A stretch of DNA of 36,806 bases. Source: JAQYVL01 sp964578935 (GTDB taxonomy: Bacteria; Desulfobacterota; Desulfobacteria; Desulfobacterales; SURF-7). The DNA lies in NCBI GenBank assembly GCA_964578935.1, contig CAZOEW010000008.1, positions 1-36,806 of the forward strand. Reading direction: 5' to 3'. Positions 9,336 to 17,313 of this stretch are shown one piece after another (the first letter of the stretch is position 1; each line of letters starts with the position of its first letter). The position numbers were made by a program, and so were the translations under genes. A model generated the notes under the pieces. The model made no database searches. It was not told where the DNA came from and saw nothing but the letters and a program-made list of their open reading frames with translations.

Positions 9336-9389
9336 AACGACTCCTTACATGTAAAATTATTTTTCTGACAGACCCATGACAAAATCATT

Positions 9390-10220
9390 TCAAACCTTGA
9401 TATCCATATGATTGACCAGGATGGCATCCCTGATCTTTTTCGGCAATATCCAGTTCAAAAACAGAAAAAAAGTGCTCATGAAATCAACCTGGTTATGAAG
9501 TTTCGGTTTTTCGGACTGAATCACTTTTACGATTCTTTTTGCGGCAGCGACAGGAGTGGTTGCTGTTTTGATCAGTTCATTGTCACGGTCGATAAACCGT
9601 TTTGCGCGTTCGCGGTATGGAGATCCCGCAGGAGGAAGCACATGAATTTTTGCAGCAAAGTCGGTAGAAACCTGTGCCGGCTCTATCAAAGCCGTCCGGA
9701 TTCCAAAAGGCTCTACTTCATACTTGATTGATTCGACAAGTCCTTCTATGGCAAACTTGGTAGCCGTGTAAATGGATTCAAAGGGAAAGGGTATCCGGCC
9801 TACCAGCGAAGACATGGCAATCAGTTTGCCGCCGCCTGCCTTCCGCATGGAAGGAATAAATGCCTGAAATATTGCGGACGCTCCGATTACGTTGATTTCA
9901 AAGCACTTCAAGGCTTTCTCCAGATCGACCTCTTCGAAAGGGCCGAAAAATCCGATCCCGACATTGGATACCACCGTATCCACCTTCCCGAATTTTTCGA
10001 GTACCTGATCGCGGAATTTTAGGATTTTTTCTCTGTCGGTAATATCAATGACATCCAGGTGATTATCACAGCCTATCCCATCGAGCGTTTTCTTCAGGCT
10101 GGCGATCCCATCCGGATCGACATCAAAACCTGCGATTTTATCTCCGGAACGCGCCAGCATTTCGGCAATTTCTTTTCCCATTCCCTGGGCCAGGCCGGTA
10201 ATTACAACAATCTGACTCAT
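9390..10220 (-). CDS. Short-chain dehydrogenase/reductase (classical SDR)
   Basis: A 276-residue classical SDR that should interconvert a hydroxyl and a keto group with a nicotinamide cofactor. The cofactor motif TGLAQGMG spans residues 8-15. Asp33 at the end of the second strand favours NAD(H) over NADP(H). The catalytic set is Asn86 region (SNVG), Ser138, Tyr151 and Lys155 (YTATK). The C-terminus has a hydrophobic stretch (FLFLNWILP), perhaps a membrane-contacting or oligomer helix. A strong AGGAGGT ribosome site supports the start. It follows the epimerase-like gene by 60 bp and precedes GRE1 by 54 bp. In the pathway it could oxidise a hydroxyacyl-CoA or an alcohol, which is inference. Family and motifs are certain; the substrate is unknown. 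Confidence 0.92.
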   Translation of the reverse strand: MSQIVVITGLAQGMGKEIAEMLARSGDKIAGFDVDPDGIASLKKTLDGIGCDNHLDVIDITDREKILKFRDQVLEKFGKVDTVVSNVGIGFFGPFEEVDLEKALKCFEINVIGASAIFQAFIPSMRKAGGGKLIAMSSLVGRIPFPFESIYTATKFAIEGLVESIKYEVEPFGIRTALIEPAQVSTDFAAKIHVLPPAGSPYRERAKRFIDRDNELIKTATTPVAAAKRIVKVIQSEKPKLHNQVDFMSTFFLFLNWILPKKIRDAILVNHMDIKV

Positions 10221-10280
10221 ATGACCTCCTGTTCGCGATGCATTTCTGTAACGACTCCCTGTTTCACGATGATGAACCTT

Positions 10281-11267
10281 TTACGCATGGTTTTGCTGGA
10301 ACCGCCTCCCCAGCTGCGCCATGGATTCCCTGAAATCCGGATATCGCAGGGCGAAACCGGTATTTTTCAGTTTCATATTATCAACCACATAATCAAAGTA
10401 CAGATACTTTACCGCATCGTATTCCAGCTCCGGTATTTTACCCCTCAGCCGGGAAAAAAATCCATCCAGAATCGTTGAAAATTTTACAATGGAAAGCGGC
10501 AGATGCAGTTTCGGGGCTGTTGTGTTGTATGTCTTCGCGGAAAGTATCAAGGCTTCCTCAAGTGTCGGATTGGAATCATCCGCGATATTATAAATCTCTC
10601 CCACCGCATCATCCAGGCAGGAAAGATGTTCCAGTGCGGCGGAGACATCTTCGGCTCTGACATTCGCGAGAAGCTGTTTTCCGCTTCCGGGAAAGGCGCT
10701 GATTTTCGAAGGCCTGGAAAACACTTTTCCCGCGCCGTCATTACATCTTGGACCATAGACCGTCGGAGGACGGACAATAACCGCCGGAAGCCCCTGCGCG
10801 AGCTTGCTAAAAACGACCTCCTCGCCTTCCTTCTTACTTCGCGCGTAGTCATCCATGGGATCCGGCTTGTCGGTTTCCCGGAAAGGTGTTCCTTTATAAT
10901 ATCCATATACACTGGTTGAGGTGACATGAATAAATCGTTTTACACCATGCTGAAGAGCAAGATCTGTCAGGCTGTCCACCCCCTTGACATTGGTGGGATA
11001 GAGTTTTTCAAAAGGGGTGGAAAAATTACAGATCGCGCCAAGATGAAAAACGCGGTCCACTTCACCTTCAAAAAGCCGCGAAAGCGTTTCCGGCCGGGTA
11101 AGATCGGCAGCAACATACTCTACGCCAAGCCTGTCAAAAAAGGAGAGGTCCTTTCTGGGCCTTGAGGTCGCTCTTACCTTGATGCCTTTTCCCGCGAGAT
11201 GTTCAACAACATGGCTGCCCATAAAACCGCCGGCGCCGGTTACAAGGGAAATTCCAGTGAAGTTCAT
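10281..11267 (-). CDS. NAD-dependent epimerase/dehydratase family (extended SDR)
   Basis: A 328-residue extended SDR. The Rossmann motif GAGGFMGSH lies at residues 11-19. The catalytic motifs are a Ser/Thr-rich strand (VTSTSVYG, about 115-122) and Tyr141-x3-Lys145 (YARSK). This family includes sugar-nucleotide epimerases, 3-beta-hydroxysteroid dehydrogenase-like enzymes and carbonyl reductases. There are no sugar-nucleotide genes around it, so a hydroxysteroid-like or hydroxyacyl dehydrogenase role is more likely here. Its start codon overlaps the padR stop by 4 bp, which implies translational coupling with the regulator. It is followed after 60 bp by another SDR, giving the cluster two successive hydroxyl/keto oxidoreductases. 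The family call is strong; the reaction is not known. Confidence 0.88.
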   Translation of the reverse strand: MNFTGISLVTGAGGFMGSHVVEHLAGKGIKVRATSRPRKDLSFFDRLGVEYVAADLTRPETLSRLFEGEVDRVFHLGAICNFSTPFEKLYPTNVKGVDSLTDLALQHGVKRFIHVTSTSVYGYYKGTPFRETDKPDPMDDYARSKKEGEEVVFSKLAQGLPAVIVRPPTVYGPRCNDGAGKVFSRPSKISAFPGSGKQLLANVRAEDVSAALEHLSCLDDAVGEIYNIADDSNPTLEEALILSAKTYNTTAPKLHLPLSIVKFSTILDGFFSRLRGKIPELEYDAVKYLYFDYVVDNMKLKNTGFALRYPDFRESMAQLGRRFQQNHA

Positions 11268-11806
11268 TTCACTTCCTCTTTATGGTGTTCTATTATTTTT
11301 GTTTTAGCCCGTTTCAACCACTCCAGAATCATTTCATTCATATCGGTTCCAAGCTCCGATATCAGTTCGACATAGATGCCTCTTTTCCGCCATTTTTTTA
11401 AATTTTCTCTCCTTCTTACCAGCTGATTCTCATAGACGGAAATCTGTTTCTCGATCATTTCAAGCGATCTCCGGTAATCCCCGAATCCATAAAAAACAAA
11501 ACGCATCAGAAAAGGATCTCTGAGAATCATCGTTTTTTCAGGTGAACTCTCCAGCCATTTGATGAATTCCGCTCTTCCTTTTTGGGTTATGGAATATCGT
11601 TTTCGAGGCGGCCCCTTTTCACCGTTTTGAATGACTTCCGTCATTGAGATCAAGCCTTCCGCTTTCATTTTTTTCAGATTCGGGTATATCTGGCCGAAGT
11701 TGATCGACCACATATGGCCGAAATTGCGCTCAATATGCTCTTTGATTCGATACCCGTGCATGTCCGTATAATGCAGCAGCCCCAATATTGAATATTTTAT
11801 CGCCAT
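11264..11806 (-). CDS. PadR family transcriptional regulator
   Basis: A 180-residue PadR-type regulator. Residues 1-85 form the winged helix: the ILGLLHYTDMHGYRIKEHIE opening and the INFGQIYPNLKKMKAEGLI recognition segment are family hallmarks, with a basic wing (GPPRKRYSIT). The C-terminal half is the alpha-helical dimerisation region of Vir/PadR proteins, rich in Arg, Lys and Glu. PadR proteins usually repress genes for degradation or export and are relieved by a small aromatic or hydrophobic ligand. This gene is the first of the GRE1 unit, overlaps the next gene by 4 bp, and lies directly downstream of an inverted repeat embedded in a promoter. It therefore probably represses its own transcript. 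The ligand is likely the substrate or an intermediate of the pathway, which is inference. Confidence 0.93.
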   Translation of the reverse strand: MAIKYSILGLLHYTDMHGYRIKEHIERNFGHMWSINFGQIYPNLKKMKAEGLISMTEVIQNGEKGPPRKRYSITQKGRAEFIKWLESSPEKTMILRDPFLMRFVFYGFGDYRRSLEMIEKQISVYENQLVRRRENLKKWRKRGIYVELISELGTDMNEMILEWLKRAKTKIIEHHKEEVK

Positions 11807-11853
11807 ATCATCCTGTATTTGATAGATTTTAATTCATCCAGCCAGATGGAATT

Positions 11854-11887
11854 TATATATACAATATATATATATAAAGTATATATA
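11854..11887. promoter_or_regulatory. Candidate PadR operator (perfect 9-bp inverted repeat)
   Basis: TATATATAC at 11854-11862 is mirrored exactly by GTATATATA at 11879-11887, with a 16-bp A/T spacer. The repeat covers the spacer and -10 region of the candidate padR promoter. PadR regulators bind A/T-rich dyads of this general form, and this is the only intergenic gap inside the catabolic run that carries such a dyad. Because the sequence is mostly alternating A and T, part of the symmetry could arise by chance. The terminal C/G pair and the position argue for a real site. Confidence 0.6.
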
Positions 11888-11896
11888 GCGAGTCAA
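11867..11896 (-). promoter_or_regulatory. Candidate sigma-70-type promoter for the padR-GRE1 unit
   Basis: On the minus strand TTGACT (11891-11896) is a 5-of-6 match to the -35 box. A TATATA -10 box lies 16 bp or 18 bp further on (11869-11874 or 11867-11872). The start codon of padR is about 60 bp downstream. The 9-bp dyad overlaps this promoter, as expected for repression by PadR. The exact -10 register is uncertain because the region is a run of TA. Confidence 0.5.
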
Positions 11897-11979
11897 GCTT
11901 TTTTCGATCCCAAATGGCCTTTTCCTCTCATTCAATCCGTAAATATCAATTAATCAAAAGGTTTAAGTCGGTCTTTCCT

Positions 11980-14361
11980 CTATACGGAGAGCGTGCTTCT
12001 TCGTATAATTTCATCTTTCATCACCGGGGTCAGATCATTAAAATAGACTGAGTATCCGGAAACCCGGACAAGCAGATTCGGGTACAGTTCAGGATGATTT
12101 CGCGCCCGGATCAGCTCTTCGGGATCGAGCACATTGGTCTGTACCTGCATCCCCCCTCTTTTAAAATAGGTCTTGAGCAAACCGGACAGGGCTGCCCGCC
12201 CTGTTTCACTGCTTACCGTATGAGGGCTGAGCTTGAAATTAAAGTTTATTCCATTTGCGATGGCTGTAAAATCAAACCGATTGACTGAATTGAACAGTGC
12301 GGTCGGGCCGTTCATGTCAAATCCGTTTCCCGGGGCGATTCCGGAAGAAAAACTCTCTCCCTTTTTTCTCCCGTAGGGAAGAGCGCCTGTAATACGTCCG
12401 AAAAACTCATGAATCGTATCAGAGTATATCCCCATGATATATTTCCCTCCTCGTGTATTGACATAGCCGTTCAACGACTTCCTGAACGCGTCAACAACAT
12501 AGAGAGACCACCTGTCCACTTCTTCCTCGTCATTACCGAATTTTTTGAGTCCTTTCAGGTAGGCCAGCCGCTCCGGATCATCGATATTTCTTTTTAATAA
12601 ACGAATCAGATCCGGCAGGGAAATCCTGCGATCCTTGAATACAGCCTTCTCGATTGCGTAAAGCCCATCTCCTGCCGCAATGGGTGAAACCGCCTGGATG
12701 CCGGAAAAATTATAAACGGCTCCGCCCTGGGTGGTGCATTTGCCTGATGCGATGCATCCGTCATGAAGCATGCTTGTGAAGGGGGTCGGATGGTACTTCA
12801 TATTCGCGCGTTCAAGCGCCTGAAGATCCTCGATAAGGTTATTGATCTGGAAGCCAAGCTGAGATTCAAAGGCTTTTTTCACATCATCCATCGTTTTCAT
12901 CTTCGATACCGGAAGAGTACTTGCCCCTTGACGGATAATGGAGTGAAACCGCCTTCCCTGGTTTAGCGCCAGCTCGAGAATAATCGGGACATTCACCATT
13001 GCCGCATTGGTGGAGGCAAAACTCTTTCCCGGTGAAATCGCTTCAACGCATCCGACTGTGCTGTAGTTTCTCGCGTCTTCCAGGCTGTAACCGTTTTTGA
13101 CCATCGTTTCGATGATAACCCCGTCATTATAAAGCGCCGGTGTATTCGATCCCGAACAGAGATTGGATATGATCTTGTCCATAAATTCCGGAGGTGAGCC
13201 GGAATGCAGGCGGGCATGATAATTGGGTTCCCTCATTCTGAGCTCATTCATCACCTCGAGGAAAATAGTGCTGAGTTCATTTGTCGCGTCATTCCCTTCC
13301 CGGTCTAAACCACCGACAACAACGACCTGGGCATTGTAAAATCCTCCGTGAAAATTGATGATTCTTTCTGAAAAAACGGGAACCAGTTCACACATTTTAA
13401 TTGAAAAGGCAGCGATCAGGTCCTTTGCCTGCTCCCGGCTCAGCACTCCTCTTTTTACATCCCGATCATAATAGGGAAAAAGATATTGATCCATCCTGCC
13501 TAGTCCAATGGAATTATCCAGGCTTTCCAGCATGACTGCGATATGGACCAGGTATGCTGTCTGAAGAGCCTCCCGGAAGGTAGATGCCCCTTTTTCGGGC
13601 GCTGTTTCAAAACCATCTGCAATGGTCATCAAATTTTCTTTTTCATCCGGGTTTTGCTCGACTTCCGCCATCTTCAGGGCCGTCTGCCGGTATCGTCCGC
13701 AAAACATGGCAAAGGCATGGGCGCTGATTTTTATTGCCTCATAAAAATGCCACTGTTCAGAGTTCTTCCTGCATCGACACTGATACTCCGATACCTCTTT
13801 GACAATTCCCTCTGTTCCAATCCGGATCAGTTTTTCATGATCCGGAACCGTGTGAGCAATGCCGCCGACTTCATTCATCACATAAAAATAGGATTTCAAC
13901 TGACTGAGCATTTTTCGTATTGTCTTAAAAGGCGATTTGTGAACCCGGATAGCAAGAAAACGAAACATCCAGAAAGGAATGATTTTCAGAAGCTGCCATG
14001 TTTCCCGGCCGGATATCTGAAGGGGATTTGTTTTCCTCCGCGGAAATTTAAAGATATCCTCCATGACCAGCATTCCAAGAAGTTCAGGCTGTATCTCGCC
14101 GCCGACCCGTTTTGACGTGAAGTTGCCGACAATAAGCTCTCCGGGATAAATTTTTATGGTCTTCTTTTCAAGGACCTCCCTGAAAGCTTCCGCGATCTGG
14201 ATGCAAACAGGCTTCTTTCGATTTTCAGATTTTTTAAAATAGCTGGTCCAGATCAGAGCCCGTTCCGTGCAGATTCCCGGTCGATATTCCTGTACCGCTT
14301 TCTTCAGTTCAGATATTCGCTGTGTCACAGAAAGCCCTTGATTGACGGCAGAAAACAGCAT
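11980..14361 (-). CDS. Glycyl radical enzyme 2 (PFL-like family, catalytic subunit)
   Basis: A second glycyl radical enzyme, also 793 residues but clearly divergent from GRE1. The radical loop RVSGYSVYF places the glycine at Gly769. The active-site loop STVGCVEA has the thiyl cysteine Cys438 and the C-x-E glutamate Glu440; the proline that usually follows is replaced by alanine. The His of the AHTVPDHEK stretch (His170) is kept, and Asn283-Ser284 stands where glycerol dehydratase has His-Ser. The N-terminal 150 residues are unusually basic and hydrophobic (IIPFWMFRFLAIRV) compared with GRE1. A GAGGAG site lies upstream. It follows the ATC-hydrolase-like gene by 36 bp and precedes the padR promoter region by about 90 bp. 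No activase is linked. The substrate is unknown; lyase, dehydratase or decarboxylase chemistry is favoured. Confidence 0.92.
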   Translation of the reverse strand: MLFSAVNQGLSVTQRISELKKAVQEYRPGICTERALIWTSYFKKSENRKKPVCIQIAEAFREVLEKKTIKIYPGELIVGNFTSKRVGGEIQPELLGMLVMEDIFKFPRRKTNPLQISGRETWQLLKIIPFWMFRFLAIRVHKSPFKTIRKMLSQLKSYFYVMNEVGGIAHTVPDHEKLIRIGTEGIVKEVSEYQCRCRKNSEQWHFYEAIKISAHAFAMFCGRYRQTALKMAEVEQNPDEKENLMTIADGFETAPEKGASTFREALQTAYLVHIAVMLESLDNSIGLGRMDQYLFPYYDRDVKRGVLSREQAKDLIAAFSIKMCELVPVFSERIINFHGGFYNAQVVVVGGLDREGNDATNELSTIFLEVMNELRMREPNYHARLHSGSPPEFMDKIISNLCSGSNTPALYNDGVIIETMVKNGYSLEDARNYSTVGCVEAISPGKSFASTNAAMVNVPIILELALNQGRRFHSIIRQGASTLPVSKMKTMDDVKKAFESQLGFQINNLIEDLQALERANMKYHPTPFTSMLHDGCIASGKCTTQGGAVYNFSGIQAVSPIAAGDGLYAIEKAVFKDRRISLPDLIRLLKRNIDDPERLAYLKGLKKFGNDEEEVDRWSLYVVDAFRKSLNGYVNTRGGKYIMGIYSDTIHEFFGRITGALPYGRKKGESFSSGIAPGNGFDMNGPTALFNSVNRFDFTAIANGINFNFKLSPHTVSSETGRAALSGLLKTYFKRGGMQVQTNVLDPEELIRARNHPELYPNLLVRVSGYSVYFNDLTPVMKDEIIRRSTLSV

Positions 14362-14397
14362 CTTTTCCTTCTCCTCGTATCAAAAAGTTACCGGACG

Positions 14398-15015
14398 CTA
14401 TTCAACCCATGTGATCGTATGGTTGCAATGGTCATCACCGTTGATTAACGTTTTGGTTCGTGAAAATCTGACATTCGGATGATAGGTTTCCCAGAATAAA
14501 AAATCACCGTTGCACATCTTGTCCGCAATCGGCATCAAGCCCACATCTCTGGACAGTTCATCATAAAAACATCTTCGCACGTTCACCGATATGGAATTTC
14601 CTTCAGGAGGCATGACGCTGCCTTCAATATTGTAATCCTTCTCAACCATATTCTGCCATACATGATTCAGCATGAACTCTTTTGTAAAGAGAGACGATGC
14701 CGGGATCATCCGGCCAATAAACTGCAAGGTCGATTCCTTGATGATTTTTTCCACTTTCTGATCGGCTGTTGCGTCATCTCTCTTTTTTAAATACTCATAC
14801 ACATGTTTCAGATAGTGCAGCTTAAACCAGACACGCCTTTTTCCTTTTTCAGGATATTGACTCCCCTCTCCCTTCAGGATTGCCGAAAAATGTTTGAGAG
14901 AAGCATGATTTATCGTCTTCACGCCTTCAACCAGCCCCAGCACCCTGATAAGTGACTTGATGCCGGTCAGCGTTTCCCGGATATCGGCAACTCCCAGTGA
15001 AAAAAGAACCTTCAT
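14398..15015 (-). CDS. L-2-amino-thiazoline-4-carboxylic acid (ATC) hydrolase-like protein
   Basis: A 205-residue protein resembling the ATC hydrolase family, whose founding member opens a thiazoline ring to make S-carbamoyl-cysteine. What supports this is the C-terminal block: a cysteine-containing segment (ADKMCNGDFLFWETYHPNV) and a final GDDHC near residue 193-197, with Cys197 conserved in the family, followed by a short beta strand. The N-terminal helical half is less distinctive. The start has a GGGAG site. It lies between the crotonase-like gene and GRE2 with gaps of 76 and 36 bp, so it is co-transcribed. Many members of this family are of unknown function, so the name should not be taken as the reaction. 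In this setting it might hydrolyse a C-N or C-S bond before or after the radical step, which is speculation. Confidence 0.6.
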   Translation of the reverse strand: MKVLFSLGVADIRETLTGIKSLIRVLGLVEGVKTINHASLKHFSAILKGEGSQYPEKGKRRVWFKLHYLKHVYEYLKKRDDATADQKVEKIIKESTLQFIGRMIPASSLFTKEFMLNHVWQNMVEKDYNIEGSVMPPEGNSISVNVRRCFYDELSRDVGLMPIADKMCNGDFLFWETYHPNVRFSRTKTLINGDDHCNHTITWVE

Positions 15016-15091
15016 AATCGATTCTCCCTTTATCGCGATTTCTTTTCAGTTCAATCCGGCGAGCCTTGCACTTCTTACCGCGGCAAGACTC

Positions 15092-15865
15092 TTATTTTTT
15101 AAAAAAAGCCTGAATCCTTTCCGCAAACTCCTCACTGTGAGCGGCAAGCAGGTACTGATCCGTATCCATGTGCATGATCGCCTGCTGCAGTGATGAAGAG
15201 AGGGCATTTACGCTTTGTTTTACCATCTGGGCCGCGACAGGTGGCTGGGCCGCGTAGGTTTCAGCCATTGCAACCGCCCGGGAAAGCAACTGGTCACCCG
15301 GCACGACCTCATCCAGAAACCCCCAATCCAAAAGAGTCCGGGCGTTTTCCTGCTGGGCGAGAATGACCATGCGTTTGGCCCTGGATGGTCCGATAAGGTT
15401 TACGCACATGGGCAGTGCTCCCCAGCTTAAATTCATGCCGAGGTTTACTTCAGGATAACCAACACGGCAATCTTCAGCGCCGATTCGAAAATCACAGGCA
15501 GCGGCAATACATGCGCCGCCGCCAAGAGCCACGCCGTTCAACGCGGCAATGGTGATCTGGCTGATCTCGTAAACCGCGCGAATCAGTTTCGGACCGATCT
15601 TGAGATGACGGCTTTTCATCAGCAGTGAACCCTCGGTCATCATTTTTATCTGCCTGGTGTCGGTCAAATCGACGCCACCGCTGAAATGCCTGCCTGCGCC
15701 CGTGAAAATAACAACACGGGTCTGCTCATCCTGTTGGAGTTCATCGGCGACCTGAATGATTTCATTCATCATGTCGACATTCAACGTATTCAACTTTTCC
15801 GGACGATTCAACATAACCGTGGCAATATGCTTTTCACGTGTAATCGTCAGATAGCGATATTTCAT
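15092..15865 (-). CDS. Enoyl-CoA hydratase/isomerase (crotonase) family protein
   Basis: A 257-residue crotonase-fold protein of normal family length. It has LNRPEKLNTL (19-28), an oxyanion-hole strand with FSGGVDL (61-67), and the second oxyanion motif ALGGG (113-117). One of the two hydratase glutamates is kept in GYPEVNLG (Glu139), but the position matching Glu144 of rat hydratase is Cys119. A single acidic residue is more typical of isomerases and other crotonase activities than of true hydratases. A GGAG site supports the start. It is the first gene of the catabolic run and is separated from the divergent esterase gene by 430 bp. It probably handles an unsaturated acyl-CoA made by the acyl-CoA dehydrogenase. 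The family is certain; hydration versus isomerisation is open. Confidence 0.9.
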   Translation of the reverse strand: MKYRYLTITREKHIATVMLNRPEKLNTLNVDMMNEIIQVADELQQDEQTRVVIFTGAGRHFSGGVDLTDTRQIKMMTEGSLLMKSRHLKIGPKLIRAVYEISQITIAALNGVALGGGACIAAACDFRIGAEDCRVGYPEVNLGMNLSWGALPMCVNLIGPSRAKRMVILAQQENARTLLDWGFLDEVVPGDQLLSRAVAMAETYAAQPPVAAQMVKQSVNALSSSLQQAIMHMDTDQYLLAAHSEEFAERIQAFFKK

Positions 15866-16296
15866 TGCAATCTCCGTTTGTCAGTGGCATCTGATTAGAA
15901 AATAACCGTCATGTTCCGGCAGGTGTTTTATGAGTAGCCATACCCTGCTGATCATGCGCGATATGTTTCCTGCCTGTTCCCTGAATACAATTTTAAGGCC
16001 GCAATTTCAAATTATTTCGTTGTTTCAGGTTCCTTTCCGGAAAACCATTTATCCGAATCATCATCTATGTTATATATTTTCAAACCATTCACAAGCCGGA
16101 CTCCTGGTTGAGCATGCCCCCTTTCCCGCAAGCGTTGATCAGGGGGTGGCGATGAATCATCCAGCAGGCTTTGATTTTGATTAACGTATGATCGGTTCAG
16201 ATTTTTGAAAACGCGTATCAGCGCGTTGTCTTTCCGAAAATGGCTATCAGTCTGGTATTCTGAAAAAAGTTAAATCAAAAGACCGAGGAGTTTCCG
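15866..16296. other. Divergent intergenic region between the catabolic run and the esterase gene
   Basis: This 431-bp stretch separates two divergently transcribed genes and should hold both promoters. On the minus strand TTGAAA (16005-16010), 17 bp and TATTCA (15982-15987) form a weak sigma-70-like promoter for the crotonase-led unit, giving a leader of about 110 nt. On the plus side a perfect 6-bp inverted repeat, AACGCG-6-CGCGTT, lies at 16210-16227, about 70 bp before the esterase gene, and could be an operator. I see no credible gene or RNA gene here. Confidence 0.4.
15982..16010 (-). promoter_or_regulatory. Weak candidate promoter for the crotonase/ATC-hydrolase-like/GRE2 unit
   Basis: TTGAAA at 16005-16010 (5 of 6 to the -35 consensus) and TATTCA at 15982-15987 (3 of 6 to the -10 consensus) are 17 bp apart on the minus strand. 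Spacing is ideal but the -10 match is poor. This is the best candidate I found upstream of the unit. Confidence 0.27.
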
Positions 16297-17313
16297 ATGA
16301 GAACAATCTCCCTGATCATGATCTTCATGATAACCGGATGCATGGCCACGCTGCCGCAGGGGCACATCCCCCCTGAATCAAAAACATATGAGCAAACCAT
16401 GGATTACTGGACGGAAGGATTCCGACGATCCTATCTGGTTCATGTCCCCCCTTCCTATGACATGAAAAACACGTTTCCACTGGTTGTTGTTGTTCATGGC
16501 GCTTTTGATACGGCAAAGGGAATGGAAAAATTTTCCGGTTTCAGCGATGTAGCGGATCGGGAAGGGTTCGTTGTCATGTATCCGAACGGTATCGGACTTT
16601 TCGGTTTTCTGCAGCACTGGAATGCCGGTCACTGCTGTGGAAAAGCGGCTGACGACGGCATTGACGACATCGGATTTGTTGCCGCCGCCATTGAAGAAAC
16701 CTGTACCCGGTTCAATATCGATCGCGACCGCGTTTATATGGCGGGTTTTTCAAACGGCGGAATGTTTACCTATCGATTTGCCGCGGAACGAGGAGATCTC
16801 CTGGCGGCAGCCGCTCCCCTTGCGGGTTCCATCGGGGGAAAGGCATCCGAAGATGTGCCGGAATGGCGGCCGCCTGATCCTGTGAAGGCACTTCCAATGA
16901 TCATATTTCATGGATTGTCGGACCGGGAGGTCCCTTATGGCGGCGGAATAAGCCCGAACCGGGGCGGACCGCGTGTTTATCTATCCGTGGCAGAGTCGAT
17001 TCAGTTCTGGATCAGAAACAATGGCTGTACTCCCCAGCCGGAGAAAAAAAACCTTCTAAAGGACCGCATTCATTTCTGGCAATGGAAGGATTGTCAGACA
17101 TCATCCCCGGTTCTTCTTTATGCTATCGAAAACTGGGGGCATGACTGGCCCGGGAAATATTATACGTCAACCCTCAACCGGAATGACCCGCTCAAAAATT
17201 TCGATGCTGCCGAAATCATATGGGATTTTTTCAAATCTGTCCGGCGGCAGCCGGTAAGCCGTTCAGGCGGGCCAGGTTACCTTAATTCTGGTCACCGGAT
17301 TTCCTTCCCATGA
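16297..17313 (+). CDS. Lipoprotein esterase/depolymerase of the LpqC/PHB-depolymerase (CE1-like) family
   Basis: A 338-residue alpha/beta hydrolase and the only gene on the plus strand. The N-terminus is a short hydrophobic signal ending in the lipobox MITGC, so Cys15 should be lipidated and the protein anchored to a membrane, probably facing the periplasm or the outside. The family signature is intact: HGAFD oxyanion region (67-71), nucleophile Ser152 in GFSNGG, acid Asp209 in HGLSD and His282 in WGHDWP. The HWNAGHCCG stretch (107-115) is typical of the LpqC-like and feruloyl-esterase-like branch. Substrates in this family are polyhydroxyalkanoates or aromatic ester links. A GAGGAG site lies upstream. 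The last 51 bp overlap the convergent gene. It could release substrates for the adjacent catabolic run, but that is only a positional guess. Confidence 0.87.
   Translation: MRTISLIMIFMITGCMATLPQGHIPPESKTYEQTMDYWTEGFRRSYLVHVPPSYDMKNTFPLVVVVHGAFDTAKGMEKFSGFSDVADREGFVVMYPNGIGLFGFLQHWNAGHCCGKAADDGIDDIGFVAAAIEETCTRFNIDRDRVYMAGFSNGGMFTYRFAAERGDLLAAAAPLAGSIGGKASEDVPEWRPPDPVKALPMIIFHGLSDREVPYGGGISPNRGGPRVYLSVAESIQFWIRNNGCTPQPEKKNLLKDRIHFWQWKDCQTSSPVLLYAIENWGHDWPGKYYTSTLNRNDPLKNFDAAEIIWDFFKSVRRQPVSRSGGPGYLNSGHRISFP

Noticed and set aside
6954..14361. Fumarate-adding alkyl- or benzylsuccinate synthases
   Set aside because: Both GREs carry the C-x-E glutamate of dehydratases, lyases and decarboxylases, and the small subunits, activase and class III CoA-transferase expected for such pathways are missing.
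15930..16184. 84-codon plus-strand frame between the crotonase and esterase genes
   Set aside because: No ribosome site, no recognisable domain, and it lies where two divergent promoters are expected.
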